Below, in pieces: positions 41,630 through 50,020 of a stretch of 64,000 bases of DNA. This DNA comes from Geothermobacter ehrlichii (GTDB lineage Bacteria > Desulfobacterota > Desulfuromonadia > Desulfuromonadales > Geothermobacteraceae). Where the stretch lies: positions 186,001 to 250,000 of the forward strand of contig NZ_VNIB01000003.1 of NCBI RefSeq assembly GCF_008124615.1. The letters are read 5' to 3'. Each line of letters opens with the position of its first letter. Position 1 is the first letter of the stretch. The notes below the pieces were generated by a model. It had not been told where the DNA came from. It saw only the letters and a program-made list of their open reading frames with translations, and did no database searches. A program made the translations under genes and the position numbers.

Positions 41630-43540
41630 TCATCCTATGCATCGCTTCTCTTCGGGGAGAGGCTCGGGAACGGGCTGGCCGGACAGCTTGCTGACGGCGC
41701 CGAAGGCTTCGGGGCAGGCCTCCAGGCAGGCGCCGCACCTGGTGCACCTGTCCTGGTCGATGACGTGAATCCGTTTCTTGCCGCCGTCGATCGCTTCGGC
41801 CGGGCACTGGCGGAGACAGGCGCCGCAGGCCCGGCACTTCTCCGGATCGATATGGTAGGCGATCAGCTCCCTGCAGGCCAGGGCCGGACAGCGCTTCTCC
41901 CTGATGTGCGCCTCGTACTCTTCCCGGAAGTGGTTGAGGGTGCTGAGAACCGGGTTGGGGGCGGTCTTGCCCAGGGCGCAGAGGGAGGCGTACCTGGTGG
42001 TTTCGGCCAGCTCCTGCAGGCGCTCGAGGTCGTCCTCCTGCCCCTGCCCGCGGGTGATGTCGGTCAGAATCCTGAGCATCTGCCTGATGCCCTCGCGGCA
42101 GGGGGTGCACTTGCCGCAGGACTCGTCGCTGAGAAAGCCGAGAAAGTAGCGCGCCAGGTCGACCAGGCAGGTGTCCTCGTCCATGACGATCATGCCGCCC
42201 GAGCCCATCATGGCGCCGGCCCGGGTCAGCTCGTCGAAGTCGACAGCGGTGTCCAGCAGCGATTCCGGGATGCAGCCACCGGAAGGACCGCCGGTCTGCA
42301 CCGCCTTGAACTTCTTGCCGCCGGGAATACCGCCGCCGATCTTGTAGATGATGTCGCGCAGGGTGGCGCCCATCGCCACCTCGACCAGGCCGGTGTTGTT
42401 CACCTTGCCGACCAGGGAGAAGATCTTGGTCCCCTTGCTCCCCTCGGTGCCGATGGAGTTGAAGAATTCGGCCCCACGGTTGATGATCAGCGGAATGTTG
42501 GCCCAGGTTTCGACATTGTTGATGTTGGTCGGCCGGTTCCACAATCCGCGGACCGCCGGGAAGGGCGGCCGTGGTTTCGGCTCGCCCGGCAGGCCTTCCA
42601 GGGACTTGATCAGCGAAGTCTCCTCGCCGCAGATGAAGGCGCCCGCGCCGCGATGCACCCTGACCGTGAAGTCGAAGCCGGAGCCGAGGATTTTCTTCCC
42701 CAGCAGGCCGTATTTTTCCAGCTTGGCGAGGGCGGCTTCGAGATTGCTGACCGCCAGCGGATATTCCTGGCGCACGTAGACATAGCCTTCGCTGGCGCCG
42801 ATGGCGTAGGCGCCGATCATCAGCCCCTCGATCACCGCGTAGGGATTCCCCTCCATCAGCGAGCGGTCCATGTAGGCTCCGGGGTCGCCCTCGTCGCAGT
42901 TGACGACCACGTATTTCAGCTCGCCGGGCGCCCTGCGGGTGAATTCCCATTTCACGCCGGTGGGAAAGCCGGCGCCGCCGCGGCCGCGCAGGTTCGCCCG
43001 CTTCACTTCGTCGACGACCTGCTCCGGTGTCAGCTCGAACAGCGCCCGGCTCAGGGCCTGGAAGCCGCCGACGGCGAGATAGTCCTCGAGGCTCTTCGGG
43101 TCGATCTCCCGGTTCTGGCCGAGGATGAGCCGCTGCTGGTGCCTGTAGAAGGGAATCTCGGCTTCGCGGGCGATCTTTTCGCTGGTGGCGGGATCGGCGT
43201 AGAGCAGCCGTTCGACCCGCTTCCCGTTGACGATCGTTTCACTGACGATTTCCGGAACATCTTCCGGCTTGACCCTGAGGTAGCAGATACCCTCGGGCTG
43301 GATGACGGCGATGGGGCCCTGTTCGCAGAAGCCGTGGCAGCCGGTCCGGCGAAAATCGACCTTGTCGCCGAGCCCCTGTTTCTTCAGCTCCTGTTCGATC
43401 GCCGCGGCGACCGGACCACAGCCGGTCGCGTGGCAGGCGCTGCCGGAGCAGAGTGTGATGCTGGGGCGTTCCGACTCTCTCCGGGCGAGGATTTCGGTGC
43501 GGAGTTTTTCCAGGTCGGCAACTGATTTTATCCTGGCCAT
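41630..43540 (-). CDS. bamH: BamH-like NuoF-type FMN/NADH subunit
   Basis: A 636-residue protein: thioredoxin-like 2Fe-2S domain (CSGSACHATGCG, CHGFCEQGP), NuoF core with NADH/FMN loops (LRGRGGAGFPTGVKW, VVNCDEGDPGAYMDR, GAGAFICGEETSL), 4Fe-4S motif SCGKCTPCREG and a C-terminal two-cluster ferredoxin (CRACGACLRQCP, CTRCGACLEACP). It is the NAD(P)H-reacting side of the complex. Start 43540. Known family members in Geobacter are named BamH. Confidence 0.9.
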   Translation of the reverse strand: MARIKSVADLEKLRTEILARRESERPSITLCSGSACHATGCGPVAAAIEQELKKQGLGDKVDFRRTGCHGFCEQGPIAVIQPEGICYLRVKPEDVPEIVSETIVNGKRVERLLYADPATSEKIAREAEIPFYRHQQRLILGQNREIDPKSLEDYLAVGGFQALSRALFELTPEQVVDEVKRANLRGRGGAGFPTGVKWEFTRRAPGELKYVVVNCDEGDPGAYMDRSLMEGNPYAVIEGLMIGAYAIGASEGYVYVRQEYPLAVSNLEAALAKLEKYGLLGKKILGSGFDFTVRVHRGAGAFICGEETSLIKSLEGLPGEPKPRPPFPAVRGLWNRPTNINNVETWANIPLIINRGAEFFNSIGTEGSKGTKIFSLVGKVNNTGLVEVAMGATLRDIIYKIGGGIPGGKKFKAVQTGGPSGGCIPESLLDTAVDFDELTRAGAMMGSGGMIVMDEDTCLVDLARYFLGFLSDESCGKCTPCREGIRQMLRILTDITRGQGQEDDLERLQELAETTRYASLCALGKTAPNPVLSTLNHFREEYEAHIREKRCPALACRELIAYHIDPEKCRACGACLRQCPAEAIDGGKKRIHVIDQDRCTRCGACLEACPEAFGAVSKLSGQPVPEPLPEEKRCIG

Positions 43541-43549
43541 GACGTCCCC

Positions 43550-44008
43550 TTATTTGCAGGTGCAGTTCTTCAGTACTTTCGCCGTTTCGGCCGTATCGAC
43601 GTTGCCGTGGTACTGACCGTCGACGACCATCACCGGTCCCAGGGCGCAGCAGCCGAGACAGTTGACGGTCTCGACGCTGAAATTCAGCTCGGGATCGGTT
43701 TCGCCGGGGCCGACGCCGGTCACCTCGCGCACGGTATCGAGAATCCGCTCCGCGCCGCGAACGTGGCAGGCGGTGCCCATGCAGACATGGACCTCGTGGC
43801 GGCCCCGGGGGACCAGGCTGAAGGTCTTGTAGAAGGTGGTGATGTGCCGGATGCGGCTCATAGGAACGTTCAGCCGCTCGCTGACCCTGACCAGTGCCTC
43901 GTGAGGCAGCCAGTTGTTCTTGCTCTGGATTTCCAGCAGCACCTGGATCAGCGAGCCGGCCTCGCCCTGGTGCCTGTCGATAATCTGATCGATGGTTCCG
44001 ATGTCCAT
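43550..44008 (-). CDS. bamG: BamG-like NuoE-type 2Fe-2S subunit
   Basis: A 152-residue thioredoxin-like ferredoxin: CMGTACHVRGAERIL and VNCLGCCALGPV bind one 2Fe-2S cluster, the NuoE pattern, following a helical N-terminus (LLEIQSKNNWLPHEAL). Start 44008 follows AGAGGA; an in-frame codon five residues earlier has no better site. It is partner of BamH. Confidence 0.9.
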   Translation of the reverse strand: MDIGTIDQIIDRHQGEAGSLIQVLLEIQSKNNWLPHEALVRVSERLNVPMSRIRHITTFYKTFSLVPRGRHEVHVCMGTACHVRGAERILDTVREVTGVGPGETDPELNFSVETVNCLGCCALGPVMVVDGQYHGNVDTAETAKVLKNCTCK

Positions 44009-44075
44009 GGAGTTCCTCTTCATTCCGGAATCTGTGGCAAAAGCAGGTTGCCGTAAAGCCCGTCAGTGTACCCTC

Positions 44076-44840
44076 TCACGCCAGGGCGAAGCGTTTCTGC
44101 TTCTCGTCGAACCGGACCAGCCCGTACATGGTCGAATTCTTCAGGTGCCTGGCCGCCTCGGCTGGCGGCAGGTCGAGGGCCTGGGCGATTTCCCCGCTGG
44201 AGAGCTGCCGGTCCCGCAGCAGCAGCGTCAGCAGGGTGATGTTCAGCTTGTCGAGCAGCAGCTCCCTGAACAGCCGGTCGAAGTCCTCGCCGGCGAAATA
44301 GTCGGCATACTCCTCCTGGGTGGCGAATCTCACTCGCAGCCGTTCACGCTCCACCAGCTTGATGTAGGGCACCATCCTGTTCAGTGCTTCCAGCTTGAGC
44401 TTCAGGGTATCCCGGTCGAGGCCTTCGCCCTCGCCGAGCGGACCGAAGCCCTTGAGCTGCCTGCCGAAGTCGTTCATCACCTCGGCATAGCGGGCCCCTT
44501 CCGAGGCGGCGATCCATTCGAGCCGCAGCCGCAGCGGATTGACCCCGATCTGTTCGAGAAGCTTGCGGCACAGGTGCATGTTGAACAGAGCGTCGTAGTT
44601 CCCCTCGGTAACGTAGTGACACTCGCCCGGCCAGCAGCCGCCGATGAAGACCCCGTCCGCGCCCCGTGCAAAGGCGCGCAGCACGAAGGAGAGGTCGACC
44701 CGGCCGGTGCACATGACCCGGATGATCTTGGTTTCAGTGGTGTATTGTTGCCTGGAAACTCCAGACAGGTCCGCAGCCGCGTACGCTCACCAGGTGCACA
44801 GAAAGCCGATGACGTTGGGCCTGTACTCAAATCCTGCCAT
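44076..44840 (-). CDS. bamF: BamF-like MvhD-type selenoprotein (in-frame TGA = Sec18)
   Basis: ATG 44840 follows GGAGGAAACC. The reading frame gives MAGFEYRPNVIGFLCTW, then TGA at 44787-44789, then AYAAADLSGVSRQQYT and on to the stop at 44076 with full homology (CTGRVDLSFVLRAFARGADGVFIGGC). In related MvhD proteins this position is a Cys (TWCAY), so TGA replaces Cys and should be selenocysteine; BamF of Geobacter and Desulfococcus are known selenoproteins. The hairpin at 44752-44764 is the SECIS candidate. 254 residues in all. MvhD-type proteins pass electrons from HdrA to the partner; the C-terminal part carries a winged-helix-like tail. A search that stops at TGA would start at Met43 and lose the redox-active N-terminus. 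Confidence 0.93.
44752..44764 (-). promoter_or_regulatory. SECIS-like hairpin for Sec18 of BamF
   Basis: In the transcript, CUGGA-GUU-UCCAG forms a 5-bp stem with a 3-base loop whose first base is G. It begins 22 bases after the UGA, inside the 16-37 base window needed for bacterial SECIS elements. Confidence 0.75.
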
Positions 44841-44861
44841 GGTTTCCTCCTTTCATGGGTA

Positions 44862-44983
44862 GGGCTGATGAAAAACGCTCATCTGCGGCGTTGCCCCCAT
44901 CCCTTGTCAACGACGTATCTTTCGGTACGCCTTGTTCTCCGGGATTCCGGCCGCCCAGCATCCGGACATTCTTGATCAGCCTG
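44862..44983. repeat. Long inverted-repeat element between bamE and bamF
   Basis: GGGCTGATGAAAAACG at the left and CATTCTTGATCAGCCTG at the right are complementary in most positions, with a further inner pair around GACGTATC/GGTACGCC. It looks like a non-coding palindromic element of about 120 bases inserted in the series. Only one copy is seen here. Confidence 0.55.
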
Positions 44984-45019
44984 TGGTCTTTTCACTCAAC
45001 AGTCCATGAGCCGGTTGTC

Positions 45020-48000
45020 CTACGGAATCGCCTCGTCGATCTGGGCGATGATTTCGTCGTCGGTGTAGTGCTTCAGGTAGATCGCGCCGGTTGGGCACTT
45101 GGCGTTGCACAGTCCGTCGCCCTTGCAGAGCACCGGTTCGACCCGCGCCTTTTTCCCCTGTGGCGTCTGGTGGAAGCTGATCGCGTCGTAGGTGCAGGCG
45201 CTGATGCAGGCGCCGCAGGAGATGCAGGCGTATTCGTTGACGTCGCAGACCGCGCCCGAGGCGGTGACCGAGTCGCCCGACAGGATACTGACGGCGCGGC
45301 CGGCAGCGCCGTAGGCCTGGTTGATGGTTTCGTGGATATGCTTCGGATACTGCGCGGTTCCGCAGAGGAAGACGCCGTCGGCGGCGAAGTCGACCGGCCG
45401 CAGCTTGACGTGGGCTTCCTGGAAGAAGCCGTCGGGATTCATCGAGACCTTGAACAGCCGTGCCAGCTCCCGACTGCCCTTCGCCGGAACGATGGCCGCC
45501 GACAGGACGAGCAGGTCGGCTTCCAGCTCCAGTCGCTGCCCCAGCACCGGGTCGGGGACGGTGATCTTCAGCCCGTTGCCGGCCGCTTCGACCTGCGGCT
45601 TGTTGTCCGGCTCGAAGCGGATGAACTTGATGTCCAGCTCGGCGGCTCTGCGGTAGTGATCCTCCTTGAAGCCGTAGGTGCGCATGTCGCGGTAGAGGAT
45701 GTGAATGTCGATCTCCGGGTTGCGCTCCTTCAGCTTCAGGGCGTTCTTGACCGCCTGGCCGCAGCAGACCCGGCTGCAGTAGTTTCGGCCCTCTTCGCGG
45801 CAGCCGACGCACTGGATCATGACCAGGCTGCCGGCGGCGTTGACCCGGTCGCTGTCGGTGACGATTTCCTTCTCCAGCTCGAGCTGGGTCAGGACCCGCT
45901 CGTTCTCGCCGTAGAGGTATTCGTCGGGACGGTGCTGTTCGGCACCGGTGGCGACGACGGCGATGCCGTGCCGGATCGTCTGCAGCCGTCCGCCCTCACG
46001 CTCGATGGTGGTCTCGAAGTTGCCGATGTAGCCGGTGACGTCGCGGATGCTGGCGTCGGTGGCGACATGGATGCGCGGATTGCGGTAGACCTTGCGGATC
46101 AGCTCCTGCAGGTGGGCCTGAACGTCCATCCCCTCGAGGGTGTAGTAGATGTTTCGCGCCATGCCGCCCAGGTCGGAATCCCGCTCCACCAGATAGATTT
46201 CGTAGCCCTGTTCGGCCATGTTCAGGGCACTGGTCATGCCGGCCAGGCCGCCGCCGATCACCAGGGCCCGCTTGTCGACCGGCAGCTCGAATTCCTGCAG
46301 CGCTTCCAGGTGCGCCGCCCGGGCCACCGACATGCGGATGATGTCCTTGGCCTTTTCGGTGGCGTTCTCCTTCTCCTTGGAGTGGACCCAGGAGCAGTGT
46401 TCGCGGATGTTGGCGAACTCGAAAAAGTAGGGATTGAGCCCTGCCTCGCGGCAGGTATCCCGGAACAGCGGCTCGTGGGTGCGCGGCGTGCAGGCCGCCA
46501 GCACCAGGCGGTTGAGGCCCTTTTCGACGATGGCGTCGGAGATCTGCTTGGCGTTTTCGGTGGAGCAGGCGAACAGGTTCTCGCCCGCCCAGGTGACGTG
46601 CTCCAGGGTGGCGGCGTATTCGACCACCGCCGGGATGTCGACCACCCGGCCGATGTTGGCCCCGCAGTGGCAGACCACCACCCCGATGCGGGGTTCTTCC
46701 TGCGAGACGTCCCGTTCCGGTGGATAGACCCGCTCGCGGCTCAGCCGGTGGCGGCGATGATTGAGCAGCTTGCCGCACAGGGCGTCGGCGCCGCTGGCGG
46801 TAACCACCGCCTCGGGGATGTCCATCGGCCCCTGGAAGGCGCCGCTGACGAATACCCCCTTGCGGCTGGTCAGGATCGGGTTGCGCGGGTCGGTCCTGCA
46901 GAAACCGTGCTCGTTCAGCTCGATGCCGAACTTCTGCGCCAGTTCCTTGTTGCCGGCCGGCGGATTCAGCCCGACCGACAGCACCACCAGCTCGAACTCC
47001 TCTTCCTTCACCCCCCCGTCGAAGGTCGAATAGCGGATGGTGACGTTCTTGGTCTTCGGATCCTCGCGGACGACGGTGACGTAACTGCGGATGAAACGGA
47101 CATCCTCCAGTTTCTCGGCCCGCTGGTAGAAACGCTCGAAGTCCTTGCCGAAGGCGCGGATATCGTTGTGGAAGATGGTGGCGTCGAGCCCGCTGTCATG
47201 GTCCTTGGCCAGAATCACCTGCTTCTGGGTGTAGGTGCAGCAGACGGCCGAGCAGTAGCTGTTGCCGCCGGGAATCACCTGGCGCGAACCGACACACTGG
47301 ATCCAGGCGATCTTTTTCGGGTGCGTCAGGTCGGACGGCCGCAGGACTTCGCCCTCGAAGGGGCCGGTGGAGCAGAGCAGCCGCTCGAAATCGAGGCTGG
47401 TGACGACGTTCTCCATCCGCCCGTAGCCGAAGTCGTTGCGCAGCTTCGGGTCGAAGGTGTCGTAGCCGGGGGAGAGCAGGATGGCGCCGACCTCGACCTC
47501 GAACTGCTCCGGCTTCTGGTGCAGGTCGATCGCCCTGGTCTTGCAGACGCCGACACAGATCTGGCACTTCTCTTCCTTCAGGTAGAGGCAGGTTTCGGGG
47601 TCGACGTAGGTGACCAGCGGCACCGCCTGCGAAAAGTGGATGTGCACCGCCTTGTTGGTCGACAGCCCCTGGTTGAAGGGATCGGGGATTTCGACCGGGC
47701 AGTAGTCGACGCAGATGTTGCAGCCGGTGCATTTCTCCTCGACGATGTAGCGCGGCTTTTTGCTCAGGGTGACCCTGAAGTCGCCCGCTTCGCCCTCGAC
47801 CCGTTCGACTTCGGTGTAGGTCAGGATTTCGATATTCGGGTTGCGGGAACACTCGATGAACTTGGGCGACTCGATGCACATCGAGCAGTCGTTGGTGGGG
47901 AAGGTCTTGTCCAGCTGGGCCATCTTGCCGCCGAGGGCCGGCGACTTGTCGACCAGGAAAACCCGGAAACCCGAATCGGCGAGGTCGAGCGAGGCCTGGA

Positions 48001-48076
48001 TGCCGCTGATGCCGCCGCCGACAACCAGGACATCGCCCTTGTCCGCGGAATGTCTCGCTGCTGGTCTGTTTGCCAT
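45020..48076 (-). CDS. bamE: BamE-like HdrA-type flavoprotein (electron bifurcation)
   Basis: A 1018-residue fused HdrA: two FAD-binding Rossmann domains (VLVVGGGISGIQASLDLA near residue 17; ALVIGGGLAGMTSALNMA near residue 570), cysteine-rich CTGCNICVDYCP and KCQICVGVC sites, VCHCGANIG, and a C-terminal pair of 4Fe-4S clusters (CISCGACISAC, LCKGDGLCNAKCP). Start 48076 (MANRPAARH) follows GGAAGGAAG; a longer frame overlaps bamD. HdrA carries the FAD that bifurcates electrons. Confidence 0.9.
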   Translation of the reverse strand: MANRPAARHSADKGDVLVVGGGISGIQASLDLADSGFRVFLVDKSPALGGKMAQLDKTFPTNDCSMCIESPKFIECSRNPNIEILTYTEVERVEGEAGDFRVTLSKKPRYIVEEKCTGCNICVDYCPVEIPDPFNQGLSTNKAVHIHFSQAVPLVTYVDPETCLYLKEEKCQICVGVCKTRAIDLHQKPEQFEVEVGAILLSPGYDTFDPKLRNDFGYGRMENVVTSLDFERLLCSTGPFEGEVLRPSDLTHPKKIAWIQCVGSRQVIPGGNSYCSAVCCTYTQKQVILAKDHDSGLDATIFHNDIRAFGKDFERFYQRAEKLEDVRFIRSYVTVVREDPKTKNVTIRYSTFDGGVKEEEFELVVLSVGLNPPAGNKELAQKFGIELNEHGFCRTDPRNPILTSRKGVFVSGAFQGPMDIPEAVVTASGADALCGKLLNHRRHRLSRERVYPPERDVSQEEPRIGVVVCHCGANIGRVVDIPAVVEYAATLEHVTWAGENLFACSTENAKQISDAIVEKGLNRLVLAACTPRTHEPLFRDTCREAGLNPYFFEFANIREHCSWVHSKEKENATEKAKDIIRMSVARAAHLEALQEFELPVDKRALVIGGGLAGMTSALNMAEQGYEIYLVERDSDLGGMARNIYYTLEGMDVQAHLQELIRKVYRNPRIHVATDASIRDVTGYIGNFETTIEREGGRLQTIRHGIAVVATGAEQHRPDEYLYGENERVLTQLELEKEIVTDSDRVNAAGSLVMIQCVGCREEGRNYCSRVCCGQAVKNALKLKERNPEIDIHILYRDMRTYGFKEDHYRRAAELDIKFIRFEPDNKPQVEAAGNGLKITVPDPVLGQRLELEADLLVLSAAIVPAKGSRELARLFKVSMNPDGFFQEAHVKLRPVDFAADGVFLCGTAQYPKHIHETINQAYGAAGRAVSILSGDSVTASGAVCDVNEYACISCGACISACTYDAISFHQTPQGKKARVEPVLCKGDGLCNAKCPTGAIYLKHYTDDEIIAQIDEAIP

Positions 48077-48093
48077 GATTCTTCCTTCCATGC

Positions 48094-49290
48094 TCAGAGC
48101 ACGGCCTGAACTATTTCCGTGAGATCCTTGATTTCCAGCGCCTCGTTCTCGTCGAGATCGAGACTGCTGTCGGTGAAGTTGGTGATGCAGTAGGGACACG
48201 AGGTCACCAGCACTTCGGCGCCGGCCTCGACCGCCTGTCTGACGCGCAGATCGGCGAAGCGGTCCTCCTTGGGGGTCTCCATCCAGATCCGCCCGCCGCC
48301 GCCGCCGCAGCAGAGACTGTTTTCGCGCGCATCGGCCATCTCGTTCAGCTGAAGGCCGGGGATCCTGCCCAGCACCTCGCGCGGGGCGTCGTAGATGCCG
48401 TTGTGCCGGCCCAGGTAGCAGGGATCGTGGTAGGTGACCCTTTTCGGATACTCGCCCTTCAGCTCCAGCCGCCCCTCGGCGATCAGCTCGGCGATCAGCT
48501 CAGAGATGAACATCACCTCGAAGTTGACCATGAATTCGGGATACTCGTTCCTGAAGGTGTGGTAGCAATGGGGCGAGGAGACCAGCACCTTCTTCACCCC
48601 GCGTTCGATGAAGGCCTTGATGTTGTCCCTGGCCAGGCGCTTGAACAGGTCTTCGTTGCCGGTCTTGCGGATGCTCTCGCCGCAGCAGTTCTCCGCGGCG
48701 CCGAGAATGCCGAAATCGACCCCGGCCTTCTGCAGGATGGCGGCGGTGGCGGCCGCGACCTGGCGCATCCGCGGGTCGTAGCTCAGGTAGCAGCCGGTGA
48801 AGTAGAGGATCTCCATCCCCTCGGAGTAGGGCTTGACCGCCAGGTCTTTGGCCCAGTCGGCGCGCTTTTCGCGCTCGCCGCCGAGGGAGTTGCCTTCGGA
48901 GGTCAGGCTGGCGACGACGTTCTGCACCGGGGCGACATGGCCCGGATAGACGTCGTATTCGGCGGCGATCCGGCGCAGCGCCACCCCGGCCTCGATCTGG
49001 TTCACTCCGCGGGGACAGCGCTGGGGACAGGTGCCGCAGGTCGAGCAGCGCCACATCTCTTCCTTGTCGATCTCGGTCAGGCCGAAGGTCGCCTGGCGGA
49101 CGAGCTTGCGCATGCTGAATTGCCGCACCCGGTTCCACGGACAGACGGCGTCACACAGTCCGCACTGGTAGCAGTACTTGAACGAATCGCCGCCGTTCTC
49201 CTTGATGACCTCGATGATTTCCCGTTCGGGGGCTACAGTTTCCACGCTATCACCTGTTTCTGTTTGCAAACCTGCAAGTAAGTCCGCCAC
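48094..49290 (-). CDS. bamD: BamD-like HdrD/HdrBC-type Fe-S protein
   Basis: A 398-residue protein. Two 4Fe-4S motifs at the N-terminus (CYQCGLCDAVCP, CSTCGTCPQRCP) precede two CCG domains (CCGESIRKTGNE, SLCCGGGGGRIWMET) of heterodisulfide-reductase type. It links BamC/B with the HdrA-like BamE. Separated by 17 bases from bamE. Position and family match BamD. Confidence 0.87.
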   Translation of the reverse strand: MADLLAGLQTETGDSVETVAPEREIIEVIKENGGDSFKYCYQCGLCDAVCPWNRVRQFSMRKLVRQATFGLTEIDKEEMWRCSTCGTCPQRCPRGVNQIEAGVALRRIAAEYDVYPGHVAPVQNVVASLTSEGNSLGGEREKRADWAKDLAVKPYSEGMEILYFTGCYLSYDPRMRQVAAATAAILQKAGVDFGILGAAENCCGESIRKTGNEDLFKRLARDNIKAFIERGVKKVLVSSPHCYHTFRNEYPEFMVNFEVMFISELIAELIAEGRLELKGEYPKRVTYHDPCYLGRHNGIYDAPREVLGRIPGLQLNEMADARENSLCCGGGGGRIWMETPKEDRFADLRVRQAVEAGAEVLVTSCPYCITNFTDSSLDLDENEALEIKDLTEIVQAVL

Positions 49291-49327
49291 CAGGACGCCG
49301 GGAGCACCAGGTGGGAAAAAGTTTTTT

Positions 49328-49431
49328 TAACGCAGAGACGGAGAGAGGCGGAGACTGAGAGAAGAGGCAAAATTCTTATCTGCTTTATTGCGTTTCTCCG
49401 CGGGCTCTCCCTCTCTGCGACTCTGCGCTAA
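49328..49431. repeat. Inverted-repeat element copy 6
   Basis: ACGCAGAGACGGAGAGAGGC at the left, CTCTCTGCGACTCTGCGCT at the right, arms complementary around an AT-rich centre. Lies between bamC and bamD. Confidence 0.75.
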
Positions 49432-49460
49432 AAACGGTCTCCCTGGTGCCTGGCGGTCGA

Positions 49461-50003
49461 CTAGCCCTTGTCTTTCGCCAGCTGTTCCACCGTGTCGAGG
49501 ATCTTGTCGAGGCCGTGCTTGTTGATCAGGGTTTCCAGACCGATTTCGATCTCGTCCGGCGCTTCCTCCTCCTCGACTTCCACCTCTTCTTCCCGCTCCT
49601 CGTAGGTCAGGGCGTCGACCAGACACCACTTGACGCACAGGGGCTCCTCTTCGCCTTCGCACATGTCGCATTTCAGCGGCAGGCCGGAGTCGGGTTCCTT
49701 GAACTCCTCCCGCGACGGACAGGCGGCGCGGCAGAAGGCGCACTCGTCGTATTCCTTGCCGTCGATGACGTACTTGTCGCGGCCGGCGCACTCGGCGACG
49801 GTGTATTCGCCGGCGTAGACCGGAACGTAGATGTCGCGCAGCGGATCGTGGATCACCCGGATGCGCGAGCGGGCCGGATTGTTGCTGCTGTATTTCGGCA
49901 CGGCGTGGAAGGCGGAGCAGATGACCTCGCAGGCCCGGCAGCCGTTGCACTTGTCGACGTCGATCTTGATGTTCTTGATCGTTCTCTTCTTCATGCTGGT
50001 CAC
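49461..50003 (-). CDS. bamC: BamC-like 4Fe-4S ferredoxin subunit
   Basis: A 180-residue protein with several 4Fe-4S clusters: CNGCRACEVICSAFH, CAFCRAAC, CDMCEGEEEPLCVKWC, followed by an acidic tail. It is the electron-transfer partner of BamB. Start is GTG 50003 if the GGGAGG at spacing 9 is used; ATG 49994 gives MKKRTIKNIKID and is the alternative. 17 bases follow the bamB stop. Confidence 0.85.
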   Translation of the reverse strand: MTSMKKRTIKNIKIDVDKCNGCRACEVICSAFHAVPKYSSNNPARSRIRVIHDPLRDIYVPVYAGEYTVAECAGRDKYVIDGKEYDECAFCRAACPSREEFKEPDSGLPLKCDMCEGEEEPLCVKWCLVDALTYEEREEEVEVEEEEAPDEIEIGLETLINKHGLDKILDTVEQLAKDKG

Positions 50004-50020
50004 GGTTCGCGTCCTCCCGG

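Noticed and set aside
44787-44789. TGA in bamF taken as a disabling nonsense mutation
   Set aside because: Homology continues in frame, the family is known for Sec at this position, and a SECIS-like hairpin is at the right distance.
44855-48109. A 1084-codon plus-strand open frame over the bamE gene
   Set aside because: It is a GC-rich shadow of bamE: low-complexity Asp/Gly/Ala/Val composition with no domain, while the minus strand gives a full HdrA-like protein.
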